Shown piece by piece: positions 25,181 through 42,632 of a DNA stretch of 64,000 bases. Numbering within the stretch: position 1 is the stretch's first letter; every line of letters starts with the position of its first letter. The position numbers and the translations under genes were made by a program. The notes beneath the pieces were generated by a model. That model was not told the origin of the DNA, did no database searches, and saw nothing but the letters and a program-made list of their open reading frames with translations. The stretch is taken from the NCBI GenBank assembly GCA_023974075.1, contig CM043800.1, positions 34,194,959 to 34,258,958 on the forward strand. The letters are read 5' to 3'. The DNA comes from Chaenocephalus aceratus. Its lineage: Eukaryota; Chordata; Actinopteri; Perciformes; Channichthyidae.

Positions 25181-28100
25181 CATCACTTATGTATTCTGTG
25201 TGTTTCCTTATGCAATTCACTCGGCTATGACAGCATGTGTGACAGTGCACACTTCTTGTATATGCAATTATAACTGATGCTTATTCACCATGGCGATGGA
25301 TTTGAGCTGCGCTGAGGGAAAGCGATTTATGAGCTTATGGGGAAAATTAAAAACAAACATAAACCATAGGTAATTAAAAAGCAGGTTGATCCCAAATGAT
25401 GACTTATGTATAACTCTCTGGCCGTGTTACAGAAGTGAGCACACATCTGCAGCACAGTAGACAGGCAGGTTGGCTTACACACACATGTGCATGCATGACT
25501 ACAAACACGCCACTGCACTCGGGAGACTGCAGAGACCTTTAGGAGTTTCCAAACGTATCTACTGCAGCGTGTTGTGTCTTGATGCTCTGTGCCTGTTTTA
25601 AATGCCACGTACCCTCGCTGGCCTCTTTTCATGAGCCTCCCTGGGATAGTTTTGACAAATAGAGGGACACACCAGGTGATTGTGCTTCAAGTACTACGTA
25701 TTCACACAGACAATGTTTTTTATACTTTCCCCCTGTACGTGTAGCACCCTTCTTCTGCCTTTCGTTCTCAAACAAAACCTGTTTGACTCTTAATCGCTGT
25801 ACCATTTCCTAAACCTTGTTGTTTCCCCACGCTCCATCCGCCTCCCTTACTGTCTTTTAGTTTTTCACTCAACATGATCGCTCAACAGCTTTTTTACCAC
25901 TCCTACGATGTGTTGCTGCTTAAATACCCGAGCCACTGCACTCCCTATTCATGAGCTCTGGGTAGTAGTGTGTGCATTCGCTCCTGCTGTTAGAGAGAGT
26001 TTGCAGATAGTTGGAAAGACAGATCTTGGTGAAGGGAACGAGGCACTTCTCCTTGCCAGGATCCTTGTTGATGGATCTTTTGGCTAACTGTCTCCCCTGC
26101 GTCCCCGCTGCGTTGCACCCCATTCCCGCCCCCTCCTCTCATACTGTAGCCTCGGGCTGTGAGGAAGCCAGGGCCAGGTGTGGAGAGGGAGACAGTGAGA
26201 GGAGAGGAGAGCGGGAGAATTGACAGGGCCCAGGTGGCCAGCTTGAACGCCTGTGCTACTGCTTTCTCATTTGCATAGATAAAATGTTTTTTCCCTTCTA
26301 ATCTGTCCTCTCTCTCTCTGCTTCCATTTACTCTCGCCGCATCGATTCATTTTCAATATTGCATTTGTTTTCTCTCCGCCTCTTCTCCCGCCGCTCTTCT
26401 TGTTTCCCTCGGCTTTGAACTTTCTGTTGTCTTTTTATAGCCTTTGCCCCTTTTTCTTTTGACTGTACCTCCAGATTTACCTTCCCTCCCCATCTCTTTT
26501 GCTCTGGGCGTGCTGAACTATGCATTTTACTCATGCTGCAGTGCAATATCCTGGAGGTGGAGGCTGATTCTCACCCAACGTACACTTCAGAGACGACGCA
26601 GTCCCTCCAACCATCTCCATTCATCTCCCACACACCTTTTCTTCTCCCATGACTGTTTTCGACCCTATATCTTCTCTCCCACTTTCCCTTATTTTTCCCG
26701 AAGCCTGTGCAACACTTTGTTTTCCTATTATTCAGCTCGTTCATATTTTATTCCCTCATCTACTTCCAATCTTTTGTTCAGGCCATCATTCACACACAAA
26801 CACACACTTCATCACCCCCCTCTTTCTTCCTCTACCTTTCCCATGGTGCTCCCTTAACCTCTGTGCCACTTTATCTCACTTATCCATTATATCTCATGAT
26901 CCACCTTCTACTTGGCCTGCTCTTGGCATATTGGCCATTTTACAGTTGTCTGTGCCGCTGTGTAGGTGTGTGTGTTTGAAAGAGGCTGAGTAGTATTCTG
27001 CTCACACTGTAGGCACATACACATGCATCATTGTACTGGAGTTGTTGTCATGCCACACACACTCCTGACTAGCTTAGCCTGATTCTGCATAAGCAAGCAC
27101 CTGCTCTAAGAAATATATATATTTAAATTGTTTGGTACTTTATTCGAAATTCAATACAAAAATCTTCCTTTTGGAGATATGCCAGGTTAATATCTGTACA
27201 ATTCTGCAGAGCTTAATGGAAGCCCACATATTCCACATAGGTGACACAGTCTGGCAGATAGCCACACACAGATTTGCGCACACTCACACACACTCACACA
27301 CATGCACACACAAGAACTCAGCCACCAGGTTTCCTCAGAATTGAGTTATGTAGGCTGTCAGTCAACTAGCTTCCACTCACACAGCCGCCCGTCTGATGGT
27401 GCATATTTCGCACGGGGAAGGGACTCAATTACGGCGAAGGTGAACGAAGCAATACACACGGCACAGATACAGTGAGGCACACTGCAGCCAATCACAGAGC
27501 CAGGTAGGTAGCCGCTCTGCTCATCCAGTTGTGAAGTGCCGAGAACGGCCAGGGGTGGTGGATGGAAAGAGGCGAGGAGGAAGACAACATTATTTTGTAG
27601 CTAGGGGAGTAAACTTTGTCGCCAGGTATCACAGCAAACATATGATATCTGTCTGTAAATCTGATGTTAAAATGTGTCTATTTTAATCACTGTCACAGGA
27701 ACATCAGTTTGCATCAAACACCAGCCTTTTGTCTCGGATATATGTCGGGGCATTTCATGTTAACATGACGGCGGTGCTTACATGGTGTGAATAAGGTCAT
27801 ATCAACAGCAGCGTGTGACTGAGATGTCTGCGGAAAGCGCAATACAGTTCTCGTAGATCGTCCCCATATCCTATCTAGATAGATGTGTACCCCTACTGTT
27901 GTTTGTCTGATCTGATTCTTTGTGTAACAGTATAATTACATGTTATGATTGACATGTATCGAGTGAAAAAATGATGAAACATCTTTCTAAACAAGGTGAG
28001 AGGAAGGTGTAGGGCAGCGAAAACCTGCCAACCGACCCTTCTGGAAATGATGTGGCTGCAACCAACGTACAGCGACCTCCCACTGAGGGGACACAGAGGT

Positions 28101-28189
28101 GGGATGGATGCTGGCAGTGGGAGATGATAACAGCCCACCTTCATTTCAGCTCTCGGCATACACCCATAGTTATATTCGGCTGGAACACG

Positions 28190-28190
<1 letters not shown>

Positions 28191-28262
<72 letters not shown>
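28191..28262. repeat. (AC)n microsatellite
   Basis: 72 bp of pure AC. A second, opposite-phase (GT)n lies 90 bp downstream (28354-28374), followed by a G run. Confidence 0.95.
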
Positions 28263-28265
<3 letters not shown>

Positions 28266-28353
28266 ACCGTCACTGGCAGCCACACGATTTTGGTCACCCA
28301 CCCACACAGAGGACCAACAGCACAATCACACAAAACAGTGCAACACTTTCACT

Positions 28354-28382
28354 TGTGTGTGTGTGTGTGTGTGTGGGGGGGG
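28354..28382. repeat. (TG)n plus G8 run
   Basis: A (TG)n tract at 28354-28374 runs directly into eight or more G residues. Confidence 0.9.
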
Positions 28383-29354
28383 TTTATGTGTGAGGCTGAT
28401 ATAACTAACACCTCGCCTGATGTTGTTGGCGCCATAAATGAGGCTGTGGGTTGATTATATTCTGGACACTGCACACGGGACTGCTCATCAGTCTACTAAC
28501 GACAACTATACATTCAGGCTCTGCTAATGCTGTTTCGGACACGTTTTAGAGAAATGGATGCAGCCTTTTCTTTATAACTGAAACAAGGAATAGGTTTCCT
28601 GGTTTATTACAACATGGATTTTTCTTTTGTGTTTCTTTGGACATCATTGCTTCTGGTTACAATAAGTAATTGCTGAGATTTAGGAACACGCTAACCGCAG
28701 GTTAAAATAAAGTGGTCTGATAATTATAAAGACCCCTTAGGTTAGTCAAACTTAATTGGAAGACAGAATAGGGATGACTTCCTGCATTACATTTGACCTA
28801 CTGTACTTTCTGTAGTTATTCATGCACACAGGTGTTCAACATTTCCAGGTGCGCTCGCTTTAGGTTTAAAGTGGTTTGGATTATCTGTCTGAGCAGTTGG
28901 CTCGTTTACAATCTGTCTGACCATCTGATAGTTTCTTGGCAGACACTTACAATCTTCTCATAACAGTTAAAATAATGGCTAAATCTAAGAAAATAACATC
29001 TATTTTGTAATAAACTGGAGTTATCAACTTGAAGTGCCATCCCACTTCTCAGAGCGGAGACACAACTGTGCTCGTGATTCTGATATTTTTGCAGCCTTGG
29101 GCATGTTCGCAAAGTGACAGGGAGTGGGTTACACATTTCAGGCCTGCCTAACATTTTTTTAAAGCATTTTCAAAAAGAGCAAGACAGCTGTGCTCCAGCT
29201 GATCTGACAGGTGGCGTCTTACCAAGATAAATGACATTACCTCCACCCTGCGCCTGGAATGTACACAAGTTAAACATTTACTTATGATCCCGACAAGCTG
29301 TTGCTGCCGATGGATCTAACACACTTTCACATACTTGTAGTCGGTGATGTTCTG

Positions 29355-29506
<152 letters not shown>

Positions 29507-29573
29507 AGAGATCTGTAGATATAAATATTGAACATTCATGCAAATGCAAACAAACTAGCATCTAGTTTAACTT

Positions 29574-29574
<1 letters not shown>

Positions 29575-29641
<67 letters not shown>
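29575..29641. repeat. (CA)n microsatellite, 67 bp
   Basis: Pure CA tract, neighbour of the 148-bp tract. Confidence 0.96.
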
Positions 29642-29642
<1 letters not shown>

Positions 29643-31342
29643 ATGCTGTGACAGTTTAGTATTCCCATTAACGGCCTCACACACAGCTCCAGTTGGTAAC
29701 TGCAGCAGAGGCAGGGGAGGAAGTGACTGCCTACTGAGAATCTAATAGTTGCAGCAGCTCTCTCTCACCTCAGTTACCTTTTTGATCCTATCCGTCTCCC
29801 TCCATCTTTTATTCATTTATGTTCCCCTTGGCACATCCATATTTCTCCCTGCCTCCTCCCATGTCTCCCTCTCTTCCCACCTTGTCCGCTTCAGAATTTA
29901 CCGCCAAACAGCTTCAGGCAGTTCCTCCTCCATTTCTACCAGCTCTTCTCTCCCTCTGTGACTTTTTCCTCTTGGCCTCCCCTTCTTTCTGTCATAGTCT
30001 CTTTTGTCTCGGTATCAAATCCCATTTTGTTTTACTTGGCCCAAACCTCTCCGCCTTTCTTTTTCTGCCTCTCACTCCGCACCTTCTTTCACGAGCGTAA
30101 GTTGGCAGAGATGAATGGCGGTATAGTTTTGAGGAGATGGGAATACGAAAAGTTTCATATTGCGGGATGAGGAGACGCTGCACTGTAAAGAACACCGAAA
30201 ACACACATCGGCCAGCTTTAAATTAGTCTTATTAATTGCCAGTGCGAAACGTAGGGGTTTGTGACACTCTTGTTATTGCTTTGTGTTATTAACGAAATCA
30301 ATAAGCGGGCTTAAAGGGGGACATAATACAAGGAGAGGAGAGCAGGGCACAGGGACACACTCGGTGCCGTTCGGACGTTGTTATTAGCTGCTGCTGCCCT
30401 TTTAATGAGGGTTATTTAACGGGCCAGGAAACAGGCGCACACGGCAACCAGCAAACTGAATGCTGATTGGCTTCTGCAAGAACAAACCAAAGTCTGACAA
30501 CTCCTTTCATACCGAACTGAAGGCAATGGGAGTGAAATATGAAGGTGCCGGAAAAAGCAAAGCCCTCCAGCCTTCTCACCCCTAACCCCCCCCCCCCCCT
30601 CCCCACGCTCGCTTGTGTGCGCCATTTGTTTCACTTTCATCCTCATTTACTCTCTGGGCCTTTCTTTATCACTCTTCCTCTCTCTCTATTCCCTTTTCCC
30701 ACAGCGGCTTTCTTTTATGGGAAATGTATTCATTACAGGACAATAAAGGCGTGATTGGAAAGAGCGGACGGTCTTTCAGAACACCGTGTTAAAAAGCAGG
30801 ACGGAGAGAGTGTGTGATGGCATTGCACTCATGATATCTTCACTCAAAAAGGCAGAGTAGATTTCCTCCGCACCGCTGCTTACCCCTCAACATCCGATCG
30901 GATCAGCTGGAACTGAGCATTGTTTTTTACGCTATTAGAGTCGACGAGAGTTCTTGGAAATGTGCTGCACTGCAAAAATAATACGGAGCGATTCACTGTT
31001 CTGAATGCAACACGGGTTTTCAGAGCCACTTTGCCGATGCTATATTTACATTTAACAATCGTCTAGATCTGAGTGTGACACTCGTTCAATTATGTGATGT
31101 GTGTCCCCCGTGTAAACATAGCACGGCGGTGTAATGTAATTCACGGCTATAAAGACATTTCAAGGGTGGGTGACAGAGATGGATGGAGCAGTCACAGAAT
31201 CTGCATGGTGTTAGTTCAGCCCGGGTTATCACTCGCAACTTTTCTTTCCATGTTTCCCCGTCTACTTTTATTTCCTCCCCTACTCATAAAGACCAGGTTT
31301 ATGAGATGTATTTTTAAGTAATGACAATGACGTCTCAAGTTG

Positions 31343-31446
31343 TTAAAGGGACCCTATTTGGTGTTTATAGGTTTTTGCATGTAAACGGTCTGCAAAGGCC
31401 AACATCCCAAAGCTGCCTCCAGGGGAGTTTCTCTCAAACATTGCCT
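31343..31446 (+). mobile_element. TTAA MITE fragment (same family as 58239-58579)
   Basis: Starts TTAAAGGGACCCTATT at 31343 and continues with about 100 bp (for example GTAAACGGTCTGCAAAGG) that match, in inverted order, the right part of the MITE at 58239-58579. No opposite end is seen downstream, so this is an end fragment. Confidence 0.7.
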
Positions 31447-32337
31447 TAGAGTAATCATGACTTTTTCGCAACAGCTATTCCTATCTGGATGATATATGTA
31501 TCCAGTGCAATGACTGGAAAAGGGCCGATAACACACTACGCATGAAAGAAAATTAATTTTTTGTTTACTTTTTCTTTGAAAATATGCCAAATGTCTGTGA
31601 CCTCATCCCTGGCATCCCTTCAGCCACTATTAATGATTAGACCGGACCATAGAAGCAGCACACACTTTTATTGCATCCTGGCACAGACGAGCGCAGTTGA
31701 ATTTGATTGAAAAACACTCTGGTATCTAAAACAATACCAAGTGTACCCTGCACTACATATCACAGACAACATCCTATACGAGCCTCTGCAGCAATAACAG
31801 TAAAACAAGTAATATTGTAAAAACAAATAGTCAAGTGAAAGGAGACATATTGGTCGGGGAAATGGCAGTATCCTAAAAGACAAAAATGATTTATTTTTTG
31901 ATTAACCCTTCTCTTGCGTCTCGGGTCAAAAGTGACCGAATGACTTTTGTTTTAATCATAAATATTGTGTTTTTCATCCAATTGCCTCAAAACCTGATGT
32001 TGTCCTCCACTAGGCCTCTGAACACACACTTGATGATCTCCACTTACATTGCATCTTGAGGGATTTATTCAACAGTGAAACACCCTTGATGTTTTCGGTC
32101 AGATTTGACCGCCATAGAAAATGAATGGGTTTGAGTGTATTATGTTCATCCTGCAGATGGAAAACATCTATATACGCACACACGCACACACACGCACGCA
32201 CGTTACGGGAGCCTCTCCCTTTCTCTCGCGCTCTCACAGTTCCGAGCTCTGTGCCCCTCGAGAAACACAAACCTCTCCCTTACTGGCTCTCAAGCAGTTA
32301 TATGTGTGCCTTGCTCACATTTCACTCATTCACACAA

Positions 32338-33175
32338 TGAGCAGGCGACCGATCGGGCGATTTTCTGTACGAGGGCCCTGGACACATTTCTGAACCAGAT
32401 GAAGAGGACATAGAGGAAGATGTCTCAGAAATGGAAGACAACAGCGACCCAGACTATGAGCCTCCAACAGACCAGGAAGAGGCCCCTGAGGGAGAGGCCC
32501 CTGAGGGAGAGGCCCCTGAGATAGAGGCCCCTGAGATAGAGGCCCTTAGGGAGAGGAGGGAGAGGCCCCTGAGATAGAGGCCCCTGAGATAGAGGCCTCT
32601 GAGATAGAGGCCCCTGAGATAGAGGCCCTTAGGGAGAGGAGGGAGAGGGCCCTGAGATAGAGGCCCCTGAGATAGAGGCCCTGAGATAGAGGCCTCTGAG
32701 ATAGAGGCCTGAGATAGAGGCCTCTGAGATAGAGGCCCCTAAGATAGAGGCCCCTTAGGGAGAGGAGGGAGAGGGCCCTGAGATAGAGGCCCCTGAGATA
32801 GAGGCCTCTGAGATAGAGGCCCTCTGAGATAGAGGCCCCTGAGATAGAGGAGGGAGAGGGCCCTGAGATAGAGGCCCCTGAGATAGAGGCCTCTGAGATA
32901 GAGGCCTCTGAGATAGAGGCCCCTGAGATAGAGGCCCTTAGGGAGAGGAGGGAGAGGCCCCTGAGATAGAGGCCCCTGAGATAGAGGCCCCTGAGATAGA
33001 GGAGGGAGAGGCCTCTGAGATAGAGGCTCCTGAGATAGAAGCCCCTGAGATAGAGGCCCCTAAGATAGAGGCCCTTAGGGAGAGGAGGGAGAGGCCCCTG
33101 AGATAGAGGCCCCTGAGATAGAGGCCCCTGAGATAGAGGCCCCTGAGGGAGAGGAGCCTGAGGTGACATTCCACA
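32338..33175 (+). pseudogene. piggyBac transposase N-terminal remnant with PEIEA repeats
   Basis: ATG at 32338 reads MSRRPIGRFS, then the frame is broken near 32385. After a shift it reads the acidic stretch EEDIEEDVSEMEDNSDPDYE, a feature of the N-terminal region of piggyBac-type transposases. The following minisatellite encodes repeated PEGEA/PEIEA pentapeptides in that frame, interrupted by several non-multiple-of-3 units. Nothing of the catalytic domain follows. Confidence 0.65.
32475..33160. repeat. Minisatellite, about 15-bp unit (CCTGAGATAGAGGCC), about 45 units
   Basis: Tandem variants of CCTGAGATAGAGGCC, with interspersed higher-order blocks containing GGGAGAGGAGGGAGAGG. The higher-order block recurs roughly every 100 bp or less (around 32545, 32635, 32757, 32848, 32941, 33003 and 33079). 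The 264-residue open frame on the minus strand over this region is a by-product of the repeat. Confidence 0.9.
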
Positions 33176-33212
33176 ATTTTTGCATTGCCAACCATGTGCG
33201 TGAACACATGTG

Positions 33213-33214
<2 letters not shown>

Positions 33215-33250
<36 letters not shown>

Positions 33251-33298
33251 ACACACACACACACACACATACACACACACACACATACACACACACAC
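33215..33298. repeat. Compound (AC)n microsatellite
   Basis: AC tract with ATAC interruptions, inside the piggyBac-like element. Confidence 0.95.
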
Positions 33299-33705
33299 TT
33301 GATGGGCCCACCGGTGGGTCCGGACCATGACATGAAACACTGGCTTGCTTGTATCAAATCAATACATCATTGGAACGGGAAGAATCTCAGCTACAACACC
33401 AACTAAATCATTCCATCTCCAGTAAACACAGCCTACATGGTAAGCAATTTTATAATATACAGTAATGTAAAATAAGCACTATCTTTGAACTTACTGCCAA
33501 AAATAATATGAAATTCACCCTGGTGTCATTCTGTCCTGTCACCCCTTGATTCCACTTGCTTTGATTGTTCAAAGGAGATGTCAATCATCAAAATTGGATT
33601 AGGGGTTCCAGAGATATCACTGTGAAAAACACACCGGTCAATTTTGACCGAAAATAGCATGGAAGGGGGGGGGGGGGGTGTGACCTCACGCAAGAGGAGG
33701 GTTAA

Positions 33706-35221
33706 AAACTCTATGTTCGTGTCTTGTTTCAGCATCCAGTGAAACAGGTTATTTTTGAACGATTGCCCTTGTAACTCACATCTGATATTTAGTGTAACCA
33801 CCTGTCATGAAGATTAGTCAAACGTCAGGCTAAATTAAAGGACTAGTCGAGCACACCTGAGAGCAATTCATCGAGGGTGCTTCCCAAAGTGTGAGCTCAT
33901 GCTGCCCATTTTGCACAAAAGTCAGATTTAGAGCAACTGAAAGTGCAAAGCGCTGTCAGCACGGAAGAATCTGGCCTGCAGGTGTTTACAGGTGTAGACA
34001 AATGTGCTGTGAACGCTCTGGGGCCGAGTCGAACTCTGTAAAAACACACAGACGCAGAAATACGCATGTGCAACACCGCCGCCAGATGTATTAACCTGTG
34101 TACACATTGTTCAGCGAAATTCATCTCATGTCAGGGTGAAAATTGTGCGGCAAAGGCACACGTGTGACACTCCTTCGCACAATTATCCAATAATGGATGT
34201 CAACAAATCCCTGTAAGATATTATCCGGATATAAAAACATTAATCTGGCAGTTGTGAGAACCCCTGATGGCTTCACAGCAGTCCTTCTTGTAATTAGACG
34301 CTGATGTGAGCCCTAACAGCTTGTAATACTATATCATCTTATGTATGCTATTACACATACTTTATGATTGCATATCTATTTGCACAAGTACAATCATCAT
34401 GTAGGAAGTAGGAAGTGAATGCACTGATGTTTGAATGTTATGTGGAGCTGTTTGGAGAATATGTTGAGACCGACTGCATGATGTGCTGGAAAGATTAAGT
34501 GCAAATGAAATGTAGCCCAAAGCCCACATTTCCTCTTTGATATTATCGCTCCTCTCTCTCCGCAACATTTTCTGTTTCGCAGTCAGGTCAGCGCACTCAT
34601 GAAGGTCTTTGTGAGCTCCGTGTAGAGCAAGCGTGGAGGTTAGTGCTGTAACGATTACTTGATTAACCGAGTAGTCAGTAGACAGAAAAAGTTAATTGAC
34701 AATTATTTAGTTAATTAAGTGTTGAAAGCACTGCGTTGCTCATGGAAGACTCACAGAAGAATCGTTCACATCGAAGCAGCAGAGATGTCTTGACTTTTTG
34801 TCCCAGGCTGCAACACAGGCGCTCTGTTAGCTGAGGTAACCCTGATGACGTCACGATGACATCATGTCAGAGGTCATTTTCTCAGACTTGACAAAGCTCC
34901 TTCAGAGTCACACAAGACATTATGCAACTGTTTTTCTAAGGAGGATTAGTACTAACCACGACAAGTACACTGACCTTGTCGATTTTAATGAGAGGGATTG
35001 ACAAGACGTTTGTTGGAAAAGTGTCAGAGTAATCTTTTTATAGCTGCCAAGCAAACTTTCAGTGGTTTATGCTTTTCTAATCTGACAATGCTTGCATTTT
35101 GTATCGTTAAAAATTGAATTTCTTTAGACCTTTGATTAAGTAGACTGAGCCCTTAAAAACAGCCTTCACATGTATTGACAGGCTTGCATAAAAGACACAA
35201 AACTCACACTATTATCACTTA
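33706..35221. other. Non-coding; possible decayed hAT end near 34640
   Basis: AT-rich DNA with no exon recognised. GTGCTGTAACGATTACTTG at about 34642 resembles a decayed hAT terminus but no partner end or duplication was found. Confidence 0.4.
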
Positions 35222-35229
35222 TTATATTT

Positions 35230-35735
35230 CAACAAGTCCTCCAACTCATACGACCAAATGGACCATTTGTTCAGGCCCTTATTACGACCAAATATGTCGT
35301 TTGTTCAAAGTTTTTGCCCTCTTTTTTATTATGAAAACTTCGAGACCAGAAAAACAGTTTTCACTCACGCTAACTTACATGGAAGCTGCATACACGTTAT
35401 CCTGGCGAGACCTCAAATCAAACTATAGATCCTACACATCGACTGGACGTGGAATCTAAGAGTACAATATACACTTCTCGCCAGAAATCGAATCAAAAAG
35501 CATTTTAATGGCCAAACTATTCTACAATTTAGGATTTTCCAGAGAGGGTTATTTGTGAATAAACGACCCTCCGGAGCGTTTGCAATGAACGGGCCGGGAG
35601 CATGTTGTTTCTTACACGACCACTAGAGGTGCTCTAGTGGTCGTGTAAGAAACAACATACACTTTAAAACGTGTCTGTGTCGTAATAGGGCATGAACAAT
35701 CGGCCTAAGGTCGTTTTTTGTAGGAGGACAGGCTG
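35230..35735. mobile_element. hAT-type palindromic MITE (TSD TTATATTT)
   Basis: An exact 8-bp duplication TTATATTT flanks it (35222-35229 and 35736-35743). Ends: CAACAAGTCCTCC on the left and GGAGGACAGGCTG on the right; the two arms remain similar for roughly 55 bp (both include TTGTTCA.GCCCT.ATTACGAC). The element has no coding capacity. A perfect hairpin of 2 x 27 bp lies inside at 35602-35658. At 506 bp it is a typical fold-back MITE. Confidence 0.88.
35602..35658. repeat. Perfect 27-bp inverted repeat, 3-bp loop
   Basis: The arms 35602-35628 and 35632-35658 are exact reverse complements (ATGTTGTTTCTTACACGACC... and its complement), with the loop GTG. Perfect identity means either recent formation or correction between the arms. 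Confidence 0.97.
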
Positions 35736-35743
35736 TTATATTT

Positions 35744-37456
35744 TTTAAAAGTAGCGACTAATCAGTATGGATCTCAAGTCCGCAAAGATTTACCTTGTGT
35801 CCAAATGACCCACTTTACTTGAAGTTTAATGCATCAGTTATCACCAAAAACTGTTAAATTCAACAGCGTTATTCACTGCACGGCACAAAGGGAGAGCGAG
35901 AGTACGTTATGAATCCAGATATTTTCACCTGTGTATCTTTACTTTGGCTTTTTCATTCAAGTGTATTAATGTGTTTCAAGACAGAAGTGTGTGTGGGTGT
36001 GAGTGTGTGTGGGATGTATCTGCGTGTGTGTGCCCAGGCTTGTGTTTTGTTGCTGTTTCGGTTTTTTGAAAGAGTACAATGAGCTCGAGGTGGGAGTGAA
36101 AGCTCAGCCTCGAGTGCTATAGGCCTCTGATGGAGAGATTAGAGGAGAGGGCTTCGAAATAAAAAGTGTTAATTAAAAGCAGAGAGTGGAGGTGTGGGAA
36201 AATCAGCTAAGAGAGATAACATAGAGCCAGGGCGGTGAATAAAACATAATACACACACACACACACACACACACACACCACCCACCCATTGCAACCTGAA
36301 AAGATAGGAGACGAGGGAAAAATGAGCGAGTTAGTGATGTGTAAAGTGTGCAAGAAAGGGAGCAGCAGCGAGTAGGAGGCGATGGGAATAAGGGATTAAT
36401 TGAATCTTATTATAACCGTGCTTTTCTTTGTTTACATTTGATGCTTAATTTAAAGAGTGGGCCGGTTTAAAGGGGTTTTTCTACTTTTTCCAGGAGGTCA
36501 AATAAGGCAGGTTGTGATGGTGAAAGCCATAAGAGCTGTGATTGCAGAAGAAGAGGAAGGAAACTATGCAGCACTTCCTTTCTTCTAGATTGAAGCCAGG
36601 AAAATGGAATGAGATAACATTTGAGTCAGGCATCCAAAATGTTTCTAATCACAGGGAGGAATACTGTTTGTATCTGAAAGGGAGAAAAGGATAGAACAAG
36701 GTGGAGGAAAGAGACTGCAGGAGGCGGAATGTCAGCTCATAAAAACCGATTGAACCGACAAAGTTGGGAGTTATTCGGGGGGGGGGGGTTTGGCGCTGGA
36801 AGGAAGTTGCCGAGGTGGAAAGGGCAGGAGGAGAGAAAGCATGAACAGAGAGCGGCAGCGAGCAAAAGGGATTAATCGAAACGGATTTTAATCCCGCTGG
36901 TGATATTAGGGTGAGTTATATTTGGGGGGTGCCCGGGGGGGCGAGGGTATAGTAGGGGGGAAGAAGGAGCGAGAGAGGAGGGAGGGTGGATTACATCTGT
37001 AAATCATTTTAATGACATCTCTCCTCTGCATTAGGGGGCAGCCAGGAGGCCAAACAAACAGTGTGTAATTAGAGCAGGGGAATAGGAACCAGAGATGACG
37101 AGGAAGCGGGGCAAGGGAAAGCCATTTGGTGAAGTAAAGGATTGAATCTGGAGACCTTTGCACAATAATGGTTATGGCTCTCATTATATGGTGCCGCTGT
37201 TAAGAAATGAGACCTGACAAAGTCTGTGTAGCCACTAAGGAGCAGTATGCGGTGACGCCATCGCCGTGATGATGAGGAGGATGGTTGAGGTGATAATGTT
37301 AGACACCATCCTCCTGGGTGGGTGATGATGGTGGTGATGAAGATTCCGGTGTAATGCTGATTATGATTATGATGGTTGGAGCTATGATTACAGTAATGGA
37401 GATGATAAATGTGATGACAGTGTCATGGTTGCCAGTGCTGTCAGTTCCGCTAATTA
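35744..37456. other. Non-coding; candidate conserved blocks
   Basis: (AC)n at 36251-36279 and a G10 run near 36779-36788. The stretch 36850-37100 has balanced composition and several TAATCC/GGATTA and TAATT homeodomain-type cores, so it might be a conserved enhancer (inference). No exon was seen. Confidence 0.4.
36251..36279. repeat. (AC)n microsatellite
   Basis: 29-bp AC tract. Confidence 0.92.
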
Positions 37457-37540
37457 TCCATCCATCCAATTGCTATACCCGCTTCTCCTGTGCAGGGTCA
37501 CAGGAGGGCTGGAGCGTTTCCCAGCATGCATTAGGTGAGT
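37457..37540 (-). mobile_element. RTE/Rex3-like LINE 3' end fragment
   Basis: ATCCATCCATCC followed by TATACCCGCTTCTCCTGTGC and AGGGTCACAGGAGGGCTGGA is a dispersed fish repeat. The (GATG)n terminal repeat on the minus strand is as described for Rex3-type RTE LINEs. Only about 80 bp remain. The clade assignment rests on memory of the family. Confidence 0.55.

Positions 37541-42632
<5,092 letters not shown>

Larger units (their letters stand above)
31906..33701 (+). mobile_element. piggyBac-like element with TTAA duplication and internal minisatellite
   Basis: TTAA at 31902-31905 and 33702-33705 flank inverted ends: CCCTTCTCTTGCGT on the left and ACGCAAGAGGAGGG on the right, 13 of 14 bases complementary. 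TTAA target sites are the mark of piggyBac transposons. Subterminal palindromic GGTCA...TGACC motifs occur at both ends (near 31924, 32096 and 33634). Inside are an acidic coding start typical of piggyBac transposases, a minisatellite and a CA tract. No DDD catalytic domain is present, so the element is non-autonomous. The right end also carries a G12 run (33667-33678). Confidence 0.88.

Noticed and set aside
32475..33160. CRISPR-like regular repeats
   Set aside because: The units are contiguous with no unique spacers, and the context is a vertebrate transposon.
32546..33340. 264-codon minus-strand open frame with SISGASISEAS-type repeats
   Set aside because: Produced by the minisatellite and the CA tract; the meaningful reading is the plus-strand PEIEA frame of the piggyBac remnant.
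34640..34720. hAT element
   Set aside because: One end-like motif only; no partner end or duplication found.
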